Below, one piece after another: positions 55,076-63,690 of a stretch of DNA of 64,000 nt. The notes beneath the pieces were generated by a model. It had not been told where the DNA came from. It saw only the letters and a program-made list of their open reading frames with translations, and ran no database searches. Position 1 is the first letter of the stretch, and each line of letters starts with the position of its first letter. Source of the stretch: Iodobacter fluviatilis (lineage in GTDB: Bacteria; Pseudomonadota; Gammaproteobacteria; Burkholderiales; Chitinibacteraceae); NCBI RefSeq assembly GCF_900451195.1, contig NZ_UGHR01000001.1, forward strand, positions 2,418,001-2,482,000, given 5' to 3'. The position numbers and the translations under genes were made by a program.

Positions 55076-55792
55076 ATGCATTTTTCGCAAGGTTTTGATT
55101 TCAACCTATTATTTAATTCTTTTTTAAATCTGAGTACTGCTTTTATTCTTGGCTCAATTATTGGTTACGAGCGGCAATATCGTCAGCGCACAGCAGGCTT
55201 ACGCACCAATACCTTGGTTTCTCTGGCGGCAGCGGTGTTTGTGGGTCTTGCTTATCGCTTAAACGGCCCCGGTAGTGCGGCGCATGTTGCGGCTTATGTC
55301 GTCTCAGGCGTTGGTTTTTTGGGTGCAGGTACGATTATGAAAGAAGGCCTGAATGTGCGCGGCTTAAATACCGCAGCAACACTTTGGGGCTCTGCTGCTG
55401 TGGGGGCCTGCGCAGGGGCCGGCATGATTATTGATGCGCTGATGGCTGCGGTGTTTGTGCTGGCCGCCAATACTTTGCTGCGTCCCGTAGTGAATGCCAT
55501 TAACCGCACGCCAATTAATGATCAGACAGGCGAAGTAAGTTATCAGATTTGTATGATTGTGGATGGTGACCGGCAAAAGCATGCCTTGAGTGCTTTAGAG
55601 TCTTTGCTAGAGCACGCTCAATACCCACTTGGGGATTTAGATGTGGAGCCATTTGGTGATGATGATGTGGAAATCACGGCTACTTTATTATCCACCTCGG
55701 TGGATTCGGGCAAGCTGGATGCTCTAATCGCACAAATGACCAAACGTCCGTACATCAAACAAGTTTTCTGGAATCTTTCCGCAGCAGAATAA
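55076..55792 (+). CDS. mgtC: MgtC/SapB family membrane protein
   Basis: A 238-residue inner-membrane protein with four or five N-terminal membrane helices (about 15-150) and a soluble C-terminal domain. Family signatures are AFILGSIIGYERQYRQRTAG, GLRTNTLVSLAAAVFV and GVGFLGAGTIMKEG then GLNTAATLWGSAAVG. In pathogens MgtC supports growth in low Mg2+ and inhibits the ATP synthase. AAGGAG precedes the ATG at 55076; a longer frame from 55019 lacks a ribosome site. It is downstream of mgtA, which is compatible with a shared low-Mg2+ response. Confidence 0.93.
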   Translation: MHFSQGFDFNLLFNSFLNLSTAFILGSIIGYERQYRQRTAGLRTNTLVSLAAAVFVGLAYRLNGPGSAAHVAAYVVSGVGFLGAGTIMKEGLNVRGLNTAATLWGSAAVGACAGAGMIIDALMAAVFVLAANTLLRPVVNAINRTPINDQTGEVSYQICMIVDGDRQKHALSALESLLEHAQYPLGDLDVEPFGDDDVEITATLLSTSVDSGKLDALIAQMTKRPYIKQVFWNLSAAE

Positions 55793-55803
55793 AGCGGAAA
55801 AAA

Positions 55804-55960
55804 CCCGCATTGGCGGTAATGCCGTTCACTTAAGGGTTTTGACCTTAGCTTCCCCCCCCTTAGTAAAAGGGGGATTGTGGGGGACTAAAAGGGCGTAATG
55901 ATAAGCATAAAAAATGCCGCTCACTTGGCTTAAGTGAACGGCATTACCGCATTGGCGGGG
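55804..55960. repeat. MITE-like inverted-repeat element
   Basis: A perfect 20-bp inverted repeat (55815-55834 with 55929-55948) bounds about 94 bases; both arms are flanked by CCGCATTGGCGG-like ends. The interior contains a C-run/G-run segment (CCCCCCCCTTAGTAAAAGGGGG then TGGGGG in its middle part), a pattern seen in small non-coding repeats. No ORF. It fills the mgtC-adhE gap and may also terminate both genes. Confidence 0.6.
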
Positions 55961-55979
55961 TTCTTTTTTAGCTCAGCGC

Positions 55980-58607
55980 TTATTTAGCCGCTTGCTCTTC
56001 ACGCAGATGGTTTTCTACAAAAGCGTTACCGTAGTAGCTATCCAGCAAGAGTTGTTTTAGCTCTGAAATCAATGGGTAACGTGGGTTAGCACCGGTACAT
56101 TGATCGTCAAAAGCTTCTTCAGCCAATTGATCCACTTTGGAGAGGAACAGCGTTTCAGGTACGCCCGCTTCTTTAATCGAAGCAGGAATTTGAATCGTTG
56201 TTTTCAGCTCTTCAATCCAAGCAATCAGATTCGCCACTTTTTGCTCATCATTCTTGCCGCCAAGGCCAAGGTGCTCGGCAATATCTGCATAACGGCAACG
56301 CGCTTGTGGGCGATCGTACTGGCTAAATGCAGTTTGCTTGGTTGGAATGTCTGCTGAATTAAAGCGAATTACATTCGAAATCAGCAGGGCATTGGCCAGA
56401 CCGTGTGCCAGATGGAACTCTGCACCCAGCTTATGCGCCATGGAGTGACAAACACCCAAGAATGCATTGGCAAAGGCAATACCGGCAATCGTTGAAGCAT
56501 TGTGTACCAGCTCACGTGCTTTTGGATCTTTTGCACCGTTAATATAAGACGATGGTAAGTTTTCTTTCAGCAGTTTTAGTGATTGCAGTGCCTGTGGATC
56601 CGAATATTCATTGGCCAATACGGAGACATAAGCTTCTAAAGCGTGCGTTACCGCATCAATCCCACCAAAGGCAGTCAGACTTTTTGGCATATTCATCACT
56701 AAATCGGCATCAATAATCGCCATATTTGGTGTGAGTTCGTAATCGGCAATCGGGTATTTCATGCCCGTTTTTTCATCTGTAACCACCGCAAATGGGGTTA
56801 CTTCTGAGCCAGTACCTGATGTGGTTGGAATCGCAACCAATTCTGCTTTGACGCCCATTTTAGGGAATTTGTAAATACGCTTAGTGATATCCATAAAGCG
56901 CAATGCAAGGTCTTCAAAGTGAACTTCCGGATGCTCGTACATTACCCACATAATCTTAGCCGCATCCATTGGAGAGCCGCCACCCAACGCAATAATCACG
57001 TCAGGTTTAAACATATTCAATGAATGCACGCCTTTACGGACCACTTCTAATGTCGGATCGGCTTCAACTTCGTGGAAAACCTCAACTTCCATGCCCATTT
57101 GCTTCAGCACTTTGATGGTTTCATCGCAGTAGCCATTAGCAAATAAGTAAGGGCCGGTAACAACAGTTGCACGTTTCTTGCCAGTCAAATCAGCAAGTGC
57201 AAAGGGCAGACAACCACGACGGAAGTAGATGTTTTTAGGAAGTTTGTGCCACAACATATTTTCGGCCCGTTTAGCGACAGTTTTGGTGTTGATCAGGTGT
57301 TTTGGACCCACGTTTTCAGAGATCGAATTACCACCCCATGAACCACAACCCAGTGTTAACGACGGAGCCAGCTTAAAGTTGTACAGGTCACCAATCCCGC
57401 CTTGCGAAGCAGGGGAGTTGATCAGAATACGAGCAGTTTTCATTTTGTCGCCAAAATAAGCGATACGTTCGTGCTGCTGATCCTGATCTGTATAAAGCGC
57501 GGAGGTGTGACCAATCCCGCCCAAGGCAACTAAGGCTTCAGCCTTGGATACGGCTTCATAAAAGTCTTTAGCGCGATACATCGCTAAAGTTGGGGATAGT
57601 TTTTCGTGCGCAAAAGCTTCTTCTTCGCCCGTTGATGTGACTTCAGCAATCAGAATCTTTGTGTAACTAGGCACTTTAATACCCGCCATATCTGCAATCT
57701 TGACTGCAGCCTGGCCAACAACACCTGCATTCAGGTTGCCATCAATCAGAATGACTTTACGAACGGCTTCGGCTTCTTTCTTGCTTAAGATATGGCCACC
57801 GCTTTGCGCAAAACGGGCTTTCATTGCTTCATAAGCACTGTCAACCACAATGACAGATTGCTCTGAAGCACATACAACGCCGTTATCGAAGGTCTTGGAC
57901 ATCAGGATAGAAGCAACGGCACGTTTGATATCAGCAGTTTCATCAATCACAACCGGTGTATTGCCCGCACCCACGCCAATGGCTGGCTTGCCGGATGAAT
58001 AGGCCGCACGAACCATGCCCGGGCCACCTGTGGCCAGAATCAGGTTGATGTCTTTGTGTTTCATTAGCTGGTTAGACAGCTCAACAGTTGGCTGATCAAT
58101 CCAGCCGATAATATCGCGTGGTGCGCCAGCCGCTACAGCAGCATCAAGCACAATACGTGCGGCTTCACAGGTTGAGCCTTTTGCGCGCGGGTGCGGGCTG
58201 AAAACAATACCGTTACGAGTTTTAAGTGCAATCAGCGCTTTAAAGATGGCGGTAGAAGTAGGGTTGGTCGTTGGCACAATCCCGCAAATAATTCCGATAG
58301 GCTCTGCGATAGTGATAATGCCGTACGCGTCATCCTGAGACAAAATGCCGCAGGTTTTTTCATCTTTGTACGCGTTATAAATATATTCGGAAGCAAAGTG
58401 ATTTTTAATTACTTTATCTTCGAGTACGCCCATGCCAGTTTCAGCAACGGCAAGCTTGGCCAGTGGCAAACGCGCATCTGCGGCAGCCAGTGCAGCGGCA
58501 CGGAAAATCTTGTCAACTTGTTCTTGTGAGTATGTAGCAAAAAGCTGCTGCGCTTTTTTAACCCGCGCCATCAGTGCATCGAGTTCTTGAATGTTAGAAA
58601 CAGTCAT
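55980..58607 (-). CDS. adhE: Bifunctional acetaldehyde-CoA / alcohol dehydrogenase
   Basis: Reduces acetyl-CoA to acetaldehyde and then to ethanol, regenerating NAD+ in anaerobic fermentation; forms long spirosome filaments. The N-terminal aldehyde dehydrogenase half (about 1-440) has the catalytic Cys in DNGVVCASEQSVIV; the C-terminal iron alcohol dehydrogenase half has IALGGGSPMDAAKIM and the metal ligand stretch CHSMAHKLGAEFHLAHGLAN. Length 875 is typical. A perfect FNR/ANR box lies upstream, fitting oxygen-limited expression. Confidence 0.98.
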   Translation of the reverse strand: MTVSNIQELDALMARVKKAQQLFATYSQEQVDKIFRAAALAAADARLPLAKLAVAETGMGVLEDKVIKNHFASEYIYNAYKDEKTCGILSQDDAYGIITIAEPIGIICGIVPTTNPTSTAIFKALIALKTRNGIVFSPHPRAKGSTCEAARIVLDAAVAAGAPRDIIGWIDQPTVELSNQLMKHKDINLILATGGPGMVRAAYSSGKPAIGVGAGNTPVVIDETADIKRAVASILMSKTFDNGVVCASEQSVIVVDSAYEAMKARFAQSGGHILSKKEAEAVRKVILIDGNLNAGVVGQAAVKIADMAGIKVPSYTKILIAEVTSTGEEEAFAHEKLSPTLAMYRAKDFYEAVSKAEALVALGGIGHTSALYTDQDQQHERIAYFGDKMKTARILINSPASQGGIGDLYNFKLAPSLTLGCGSWGGNSISENVGPKHLINTKTVAKRAENMLWHKLPKNIYFRRGCLPFALADLTGKKRATVVTGPYLFANGYCDETIKVLKQMGMEVEVFHEVEADPTLEVVRKGVHSLNMFKPDVIIALGGGSPMDAAKIMWVMYEHPEVHFEDLALRFMDITKRIYKFPKMGVKAELVAIPTTSGTGSEVTPFAVVTDEKTGMKYPIADYELTPNMAIIDADLVMNMPKSLTAFGGIDAVTHALEAYVSVLANEYSDPQALQSLKLLKENLPSSYINGAKDPKARELVHNASTIAGIAFANAFLGVCHSMAHKLGAEFHLAHGLANALLISNVIRFNSADIPTKQTAFSQYDRPQARCRYADIAEHLGLGGKNDEQKVANLIAWIEELKTTIQIPASIKEAGVPETLFLSKVDQLAEEAFDDQCTGANPRYPLISELKQLLLDSYYGNAFVENHLREEQAAK

Positions 58608-58709
58608 TTTTCATCTCCAGAGAAACTTTATAAACGGCTTTAAAATCACTAATCAATTGGGACCTGCGAACTTGCTGCTGGTTCACATGGGTAAAGCGAA
58701 CATCTACAG

Positions 58710-58748
58710 AATATACCGGGCAGCCCAAGACTACTTGATAAATATCAA
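58710..58748 (-). promoter_or_regulatory. FNR/ANR-type promoter of adhE
   Basis: TTGATAAATATCAA at 58735-58748 is a perfect TTGAT-N4-ATCAA FNR box. A TATATT on the minus strand (58715-58710) could be the -10 element. Its predicted start near 58700-58704 would place the box about 38-42 bases upstream, the usual class II activation position. Confidence 0.75.
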
Positions 58749-58876
58749 ACTGCATTTGATCATTTTATATTTGTTCGCATAATGTATATTATGTCAAGTA
58801 AGGTAGGCGCGGCGAAACCAAAAAAAACGAACCGGTTACACTGATCTATGGTGATCGTTTAACCGAGAAAAAACCG

Positions 58877-59134
58877 ATGAACGGCACAAGCTTGGAAGAA
58901 ATCGAGGCTTACTTTATTGAGAAATGGACGCGAAACGCTCGCAGCTTAAAAAAACCTAAACCCGATATTTCACCCGAAGACTTACGCATCTGGGCAAAGG
59001 CCGCCCAAGTCAATCTCCCTACCGATCCGCGCCACCTCGCGTATTATCTCATCTTCTATTGTGTCGCAAGTAAAATCATAGCAGCAAAAGAAGCTGGCGA
59101 CTGGCCGCCGCAACCTGTTTACCGCAGATATTAA
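58877..59134 (+). CDS. Protein of unknown function at the phage boundary
   Basis: An 85-residue soluble protein (MNGTSLEEIEAYFIEKWTRN to PPQPVYRRY) with a charged N-terminal helix and Lys/Pro-rich middle. No family is recognised. It is the only plus-strand gene in the phage-like end of the window and lies between the adhE promoter and the lysis operon. Confidence 0.5.
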   Translation: MNGTSLEEIEAYFIEKWTRNARSLKKPKPDISPEDLRIWAKAAQVNLPTDPRHLAYYLIFYCVASKIIAAKEAGDWPPQPVYRRY

Positions 59135-59146
59135 ATCGCAGGCGAT

Positions 59147-59173
59147 AAAAAACGCCGTTACGTGTAACGGCGT
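59147..59173 (-). terminator. Terminator at the end of the phage lysis operon
   Basis: ACGCCGTTA (59152-59160) and TAACGGCGT (59165-59173) pair over 9 bp with a 4-base loop. On the minus strand it is followed by a run of T (plus-strand A 59147-59152). It also suits the end of the plus-strand gene at 59134. Confidence 0.8.
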
Positions 59174-59187
59174 CGGTTTGGCTTGGT

Positions 59188-59505
59188 TTATTTTTTATCG
59201 TTACGTGTAACGCCATCAGTGCGCTGTTTCGTCATAAAGGCAACGATACAGCGATAAGCTATAAAAATCACAACTCCATTAATGAGCACGCCCAAATCAA
59301 ATGCCTTACCTGACAACAAGGCATAGAGGCCAATCAAAGCGAAAAACAAAAACATCGTGGCAAGCCATGGATGTTTTTTTGCGCTCGCTATCCATAAGGC
59401 GATTTTTTCTTGCTCTTTGCTTTTGACTTGATCGGCGTTTTGTTCTGGTCGGTCGGTCGGCTGGCTTTGTTCTTTGGCCCTAGTATCTGACATTCTTTGC
59501 CCCAT
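59188..59505 (-). CDS. Phage-region membrane protein
   Basis: A 105-residue protein with a long hydrophilic, Q/K/E-rich N-terminal part (about 1-40) and two membrane helices (about 44-62 and 68-88). The first ATG at 59505 has AGGGA 5 bases upstream. It overlaps the 3' part of the gene ending at 59388 by 118 bases in a different frame. Its place in the lysis cassette suggests a holin-like or accessory membrane role; this is inference. Confidence 0.55.
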   Translation of the reverse strand: MGQRMSDTRAKEQSQPTDRPEQNADQVKSKEQEKIALWIASAKKHPWLATMFLFFALIGLYALLSGKAFDLGVLINGVVIFIAYRCIVAFMTKQRTDGVTRNDKK

Positions 59506-59669
59506 TTTTCCCTAAACCGCTTTTGTCTATCTGCATTTTTCATCCTGTCTAGGAAGTCGTTATAGGCCTGTTCTTCGGTTTTATCATCCTGTCTTTTTAC
59601 TTTGCAAAGCCGATCCATTACCCGCCTGACTAATACTTTTATTTTTTCTTTATTAATGAGCGTATTCAT
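59388..59669 (-). CDS. Basic phage-region protein of unknown function
   Basis: A 93-residue, strongly basic protein (MNTLINKEKIKVLVRRVMDR to SKAKSKKKSPYG). The ATG overlaps the stop of the upstream gene as ATGA, which supports it being translated. The lysine-rich end lies over the start of the next gene in another frame. No family is recognised. Confidence 0.5.
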   Translation of the reverse strand: MNTLINKEKIKVLVRRVMDRLCKVKRQDDKTEEQAYNDFLDRMKNADRQKRFREKWGKECQILGPKNKASRPTDQNKTPIKSKAKSKKKSPYG

Positions 59670-60133
59670 AATGTTTTATGCCCTCTTACTTCTGCTTCTA
59701 CGTCATCAATTGCAGACAAAATAACGTCAAGCACGGCATTTTCAACTTGTTCTTGCAGATTGTTGAGTGGATATAAACCGGTAAAATTTGTGCCATATCT
59801 ATTATTTAATTCATTAGCCAGCCAGCGCCCAATATCAGTAAGTAATGCCTCTTTATTAAATACATCAGTTAATTGAACGCCAATCTTTTGCCCAATTCCC
59901 GCGCTAATGGATTGCCTTGTTAATGGATTATTGCGATCAAGAGTAATTCCCCAGTGTGTTAAGGCGTAATCACATACCCAGCCACTGGTTAACGACACCA
60001 AATGATCAAAAAATACACCCTCTTTTAACCACGTTTCAATCTGCACAGTGACCCATGTAAGTCCGATACCCGCAAGCAATGGCACAAGTCTTGCCATCAT
60101 CCCAGCAATAAATGCATTAACTAAGCCGCCCAT
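59666..60133 (-). CDS. Phage-region protein with N-terminal membrane segment
   Basis: A 155-residue protein. An N-terminal hydrophobic segment (about residues 10-30, MMARLVPLLAGIGLTWVTVQ) is followed by a soluble part rich in helices and ending IDDVEAEVRGHKTL. Its start shares one base with the stop of the upstream gene (TAATG). Similar proteins occur in phage tail-end/lysis regions, but their function is not known to me. Confidence 0.55.
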   Translation of the reverse strand: MGGLVNAFIAGMMARLVPLLAGIGLTWVTVQIETWLKEGVFFDHLVSLTSGWVCDYALTHWGITLDRNNPLTRQSISAGIGQKIGVQLTDVFNKEALLTDIGRWLANELNNRYGTNFTGLYPLNNLQEQVENAVLDVILSAIDDVEAEVRGHKTL

Positions 60134-60384
60134 TATCGCGCCCTCTTCTCAATTTTTCGCTCGACTACGGTCAGGCGATCATCTATTTTTTCTATTACAT
60201 CGCCCTGCTTGTTGATTTGGCGTTGTGTAGCGTGCTGGGCTTTGTTTTCGTTTTCGTCTGGCGCGAATTTTGCGACCGCACCGGCCACCGCAACCACAGC
60301 GGCCACGATGGAAGAGACAATATTTACTAGCCAATTACGCGAGCGCCGGTCGCCTTTGCGGCGAGGTGGTAGCGGCTCATTCAT
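60133..60384 (-). CDS. Spanin-like phage membrane protein
   Basis: An 83-residue protein. A basic cytoplasmic start (MNEPLPPRRKGDRRSRNW) is followed by one membrane helix (LVNIVSSIVAAVVAVAGAVA) and a coiled-coil tail rich in Q, K, D and E. That is the plan of an inner-membrane spanin, which helps disrupt the outer membrane at lysis. The start at 60384 overlaps the upstream holin-like gene by 8 bases. The Rz-type assignment is by topology only. Confidence 0.55.
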   Translation of the reverse strand: MNEPLPPRRKGDRRSRNWLVNIVSSIVAAVVAVAGAVAKFAPDENENKAQHATQRQINKQGDVIEKIDDRLTVVERKIEKRAR

Positions 60385-60559
60385 GGCCCCCGCCTTTTTC
60401 TGGCAACACAAACGCGAGCACACCGGCCAGACTTTGCAGGCCCAAGCCGATGGCTTTGGCGTTATTTGAAGGAACGGCCAGCAAGGCCGCGCCGATCACT
60501 GACGATAGACCGGCCCAGCTTGATGGCTCTTTAAAGCGTTTTTTCAAATTGGCAAACAT
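60377..60559 (-). CDS. Holin-like small phage membrane protein
   Basis: A 60-residue protein with a basic N-terminus (MFANLKKRFKEPSSW), two hydrophobic segments (about 15-30 and 36-53) and a charged end (PEKGGGHE). Size, topology and position directly after the lysozyme gene fit a small phage holin that lets the lysozyme reach the cell wall. AGGGA precedes the ATG. Confidence 0.6.
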   Translation of the reverse strand: MFANLKKRFKEPSSWAGLSSVIGAALLAVPSNNAKAIGLGLQSLAGVLAFVLPEKGGGHE

Positions 60560-61123
60560 TTATAAGTCCCTCGCGCAAACGTAAAGCGTGAATTCGGCCT
60601 TGCGGCGGCTTAATAGCCCGGCATTCTCTTTGCCGTTATCAAATCGCCAGCGTAAAAATTCATGTTCTATCTCTGCAATAGGCCGATTGAGTTTGATTTT
60701 CTTGATTAGAGTAGAGCCGTTAAATGCACTAACGCCGATATTGAAAACGAGTGCGATTAATGCGGCTTGCTGGTTTGAGTTTAAATGCACGGTTTTTGAT
60801 AACTCACCGACCGCGCCAGCGGCCAGAGCCAAATCAGTCTGCAAAAGATATTCTGCAATGGCGGGCGTAATGACGAGATTTGCGGCCATGCGCTGCCCCG
60901 CCGCCGTCTGTAAAAACCGGTCTGGCATTGCTGCGCAATTTAAGGGGCTAGATGGCGGCAGGATATCAACATCATGGATGACGTGGCCGTAACCGATCGT
61001 CAAAACCCCGCCGCTGTCTGGGTAAGCTTTTAGCTTTACGTCCTCAGCGGCGCGTATAAATGAAATGGCTTTTGCCCTGGCTTTGTCGCTTATATATATA
61101 GTGGCTTGGCTGGTTTGCATCAT
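60560..61123 (-). CDS. Phage lysozyme (endolysin), GH24 family
   Basis: Cleaves the N-acetylmuramic acid to N-acetylglucosamine bond at phage lysis. The 187-residue protein has the GH24 catalytic Glu in FIRAAEDVKLKAYPDSGGV, the Asp in YPDSGG and the Thr in LTIGYGH. The T4-lysozyme-like helical domain continues with AALIALVFNIGVSAFN and LLSRRKAEFTLY. The start at 61123 overlaps the tail-fibre stop as ATGA; a TTG at 61135 is the alternative. No signal sequence, so it needs the holin next to it. Confidence 0.88.
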   Translation of the reverse strand: MMQTSQATIYISDKARAKAISFIRAAEDVKLKAYPDSGGVLTIGYGHVIHDVDILPPSSPLNCAAMPDRFLQTAAGQRMAANLVITPAIAEYLLQTDLALAAGAVGELSKTVHLNSNQQAALIALVFNIGVSAFNGSTLIKKIKLNRPIAEIEHEFLRWRFDNGKENAGLLSRRKAEFTLYVCARDL

Positions 61124-62715
61124 ATTTCCACCCAATAGGTCAAAACGCTGACAAGAATAGCGGTTGAATGCGGCTGAATAACAAACGATGCAACGCCTAG
61201 CGTTCTATCTATCCCTTTTCTTACAATTGTCATGCCCGCCGGAGCAACAACGGTCAATTCCCCCACATGCGCCCGAAGATATAGCGTATTCACTCGCTGG
61301 TTTGCATTGGCTGGTATTGTGATTCTTTGTGCCGGTGCGCCCCCTACTCGAGTGCTCAAAAAGAAACAAAACCCCTTAAAAGGGAGCAATGTGACATTTG
61401 GCCCATTAGATACCACTGACGGATAATCATGTTCATGCGCGTCCGGTGGGAAAGTTGCGGGCTTGCCGGTCAGATTTTCCCAAGGCAAGGCGGAAAGATC
61501 CGCCGGAAATGCCGCCGGAACGCCGGTACTGATTTGTGACCAGTCAATTGAAACTGCGCCGTTATCATGCGGAAATACAACCGGCACACCGGTACTGATT
61601 TGTGACCAATCAATTGAAACCGTGCCGTTATCAACAGGGAAAACGTCAGGCTTGTCAGGCAAGCCCGCCCACGTTGCCGCCGAGCTATCACTCGGAAATG
61701 TAGCGGGAATACCTGAAACAATTTGTGACCAATCAATTGCAACCGTGCCGTTATCAGCAGGAAAAACATCAGGCTTGTCAGACAAGCCCGCCCATGTTGC
61801 CGCCGGTATTTCAGCCGGAAAGGTAGCGGGAATGCCTGACGTAATTTGCGACCAATCAATTGAAACCGTGCCATTGTCTACAGGAAAAACAGATGGCTTG
61901 TTTAATACTTGCGACCATCCAATATTTACCGCGCCCATATCGGCTGGAAACAACATTGGCTTATTTAATATATTGTTCCATTCGACCTTTAAATTTTGGC
62001 CGCCTGAAGTCACTTCGGGCGGGATTCCGGTAATCCGCGCCCAAGGTACGGAAATATTTGAAAGGTCAGCGGGGAAAGTCAGCGGCTTATTGCTGATGCT
62101 TTGCCATGTTACCGGCCCGCCGCCCGCGCCCAAGTCGGGTTTGTTCTTGATTAATTCCCACGAAGTCGGGTAATTGACCGGCTTATCTTTAATATCTGCC
62201 CACGCCCCGCCGCTGACATGATCCAAACGGCTGGTATTGTCAGCAACCACGCGGCTTAATAGTGTGACTGAATCACTTAATAGATTTGTGACCTCGACCA
62301 TTTCGCCATGCTTTACAAATTCCAGCGCTTGCGTTTTGGTCACATAATTTATATTTTCGTTATTTTCCCAACCGACCAGCGCGGCCAGCTCAGCATCTAA
62401 AACATTCAGGCGCACCACCACCGCGTCATTTTTTGTTTTTGCCGCCGCCACGGTTTCGTAAGTGCTCGCCAGTGTGGTTTTGAATTGGTCGAATACTTCC
62501 AACAACACGTAAGCTTTTTCTGGCACGTCATCCGGTGCAGGTGGTAAGCCACCGTTGCCGATTAAAATCGACAGATACTCTAAATCAATCGACAGCGGCG
62601 CGTGGCAATCTGGCGGCGAAAAAAGCTTGACCGGCCCCACTCTAAAATAGCGTTTTCGCGTACCGGCCAGCGTTGAAGACAAATCTTCTTTGCGCGGTAA
62701 TTCTTGCTCAGGCAT
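61120..62715 (-). CDS. Tail-fibre-like protein with WxxIxxKPxxFP repeats
   Basis: A 531-residue phage structural protein. The N-terminal part (about 1-180) is helical and presumably attaches to the particle. The middle (about 180-430) has about a dozen copies of a short unit containing Trp-x-x-Ile/Leu-x-x-Lys/Gly-x-Pro and Phe-Pro-x-Asp, for example WAGLSDKPDVFPADNG; such units are common in tail fibres and needle-like proteins. The last 90 residues (from about 440) look like a receptor-binding or folding tip. GAGG lies upstream of the ATG. Confidence 0.8.
   Translation of the reverse strand: MPEQELPRKEDLSSTLAGTRKRYFRVGPVKLFSPPDCHAPLSIDLEYLSILIGNGGLPPAPDDVPEKAYVLLEVFDQFKTTLASTYETVAAAKTKNDAVVVRLNVLDAELAALVGWENNENINYVTKTQALEFVKHGEMVEVTNLLSDSVTLLSRVVADNTSRLDHVSGGAWADIKDKPVNYPTSWELIKNKPDLGAGGGPVTWQSISNKPLTFPADLSNISVPWARITGIPPEVTSGGQNLKVEWNNILNKPMLFPADMGAVNIGWSQVLNKPSVFPVDNGTVSIDWSQITSGIPATFPAEIPAATWAGLSDKPDVFPADNGTVAIDWSQIVSGIPATFPSDSSAATWAGLPDKPDVFPVDNGTVSIDWSQISTGVPVVFPHDNGAVSIDWSQISTGVPAAFPADLSALPWENLTGKPATFPPDAHEHDYPSVVSNGPNVTLLPFKGFCFFLSTRVGGAPAQRITIPANANQRVNTLYLRAHVGELTVVAPAGMTIVRKGIDRTLGVASFVIQPHSTAILVSVLTYWVEI
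61526..61950. repeat. Coding tandem repeat in the tail-fibre gene
   Basis: Repeated nucleotide units of about 60 bases (first seen near 61530, then near 61594, 61720, 61842 and 61908) encode DNGTVSIDWSQI-type segments. Near-identical copies, some with silent changes, suggest recent expansion or gene conversion. Confidence 0.75.
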
Positions 62716-62719
62716 GGGA

Positions 62720-63634
62720 TTACCTCGCTATTGCGGTTTTATAGGTGAAGATTAATAATTTCACTGCGCCGATACTTGCACCATTTGCCACAGCCATTAA
62801 GTCGGTCGAATTTTCCACTGGATAATTTATTTCTAGCGTTATATTGCCCCCTGCTAAATTAGCCATTTCCGCAGCGGTAAACGTGGCAATAATTAAATTA
62901 CCCAGCTTTAAACTTAAAGGCTGATCCAGTGGGAAATTAGCCACGTTCAGGCGAACTTTAGAAATGGTATAGCCGCCATTAATGCGGCCAATCCGCAGCG
63001 GAAAAATATCATCGTGATAAATGAATTGTTCATAGACATTTTCTAATTGGCCCAGTCCGGAACTTGGCAGACCGCCCACGCTCAATTCTGCAATGATGAT
63101 ATTTAAACGGCTGTATTCTGAATCGCACCACGCCGTAAAAACGCCAATCGTTGTAAAGCGCGTTGCGGCCTCAGCCCACAAATCACGCTCTTCTACTTTG
63201 TTCGAGTGCTCAAAATCCGCTAACATTGTTAGCTCATAATTGACTTTTAAAAGCGCATCTTGCGCGATCTTTTTTTCTTTATTGATTTGACGCAAACGCC
63301 TTTCCGCTGCGATTAATTTATCAAAATGCGTTTGTGAGGCTGTGACAATGGCTATATCTATTTCAATAAAATTATTACGCCGATACACTAAAACCAAATC
63401 AACACCGGTTTTACCGATGTATTGAATAATGGGCATTGTTTTGTCTGACTGCAATAACTCCCCCGACGAATCCGAAACCGGCCAAACGCGCATTAATCCG
63501 CCGATTAAACAGCGCACTGTAAACACACATTTTTTATTATCAATACGCTCAATATCCAACCGTGCCAGCGGCTGATCAGCTAATAAATCGCAGATCATTT
63601 CTAGCGGTTTTCTACCCGATTCAATAAATGACAT
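62720..63634 (-). CDS. Phage structural protein of unknown role
   Basis: A 304-residue protein starting MSFIESGRKPLEMICDLLAD. It has a beta-rich start, a coiled-coil-prone middle (about residues 110-150, rich in K and E) and a beta-rich C-terminus ending LIFTYKTAIAR. No family is recognised. The start at 63634 has GGGGTG upstream; a longer frame opens at 63661. It ends 4 bases before the tail-fibre gene, so it is likely a tail or baseplate component. Confidence 0.55.
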   Translation of the reverse strand: MSFIESGRKPLEMICDLLADQPLARLDIERIDNKKCVFTVRCLIGGLMRVWPVSDSSGELLQSDKTMPIIQYIGKTGVDLVLVYRRNNFIEIDIAIVTASQTHFDKLIAAERRLRQINKEKKIAQDALLKVNYELTMLADFEHSNKVEERDLWAEAATRFTTIGVFTAWCDSEYSRLNIIIAELSVGGLPSSGLGQLENVYEQFIYHDDIFPLRIGRINGGYTISKVRLNVANFPLDQPLSLKLGNLIIATFTAAEMANLAGGNITLEINYPVENSTDLMAVANGASIGAVKLLIFTYKTAIAR

Positions 63635-63690
63635 AGACACCCCGCTCAATAGATGGGGCATTGCGCCCCACCATGCCGGAAAACATCAAA

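Noticed and set aside
61526..61950. Regular repeats considered as a CRISPR array
   Set aside because: Units are in frame, encode a tail-fibre motif and have no unique spacers of constant length.
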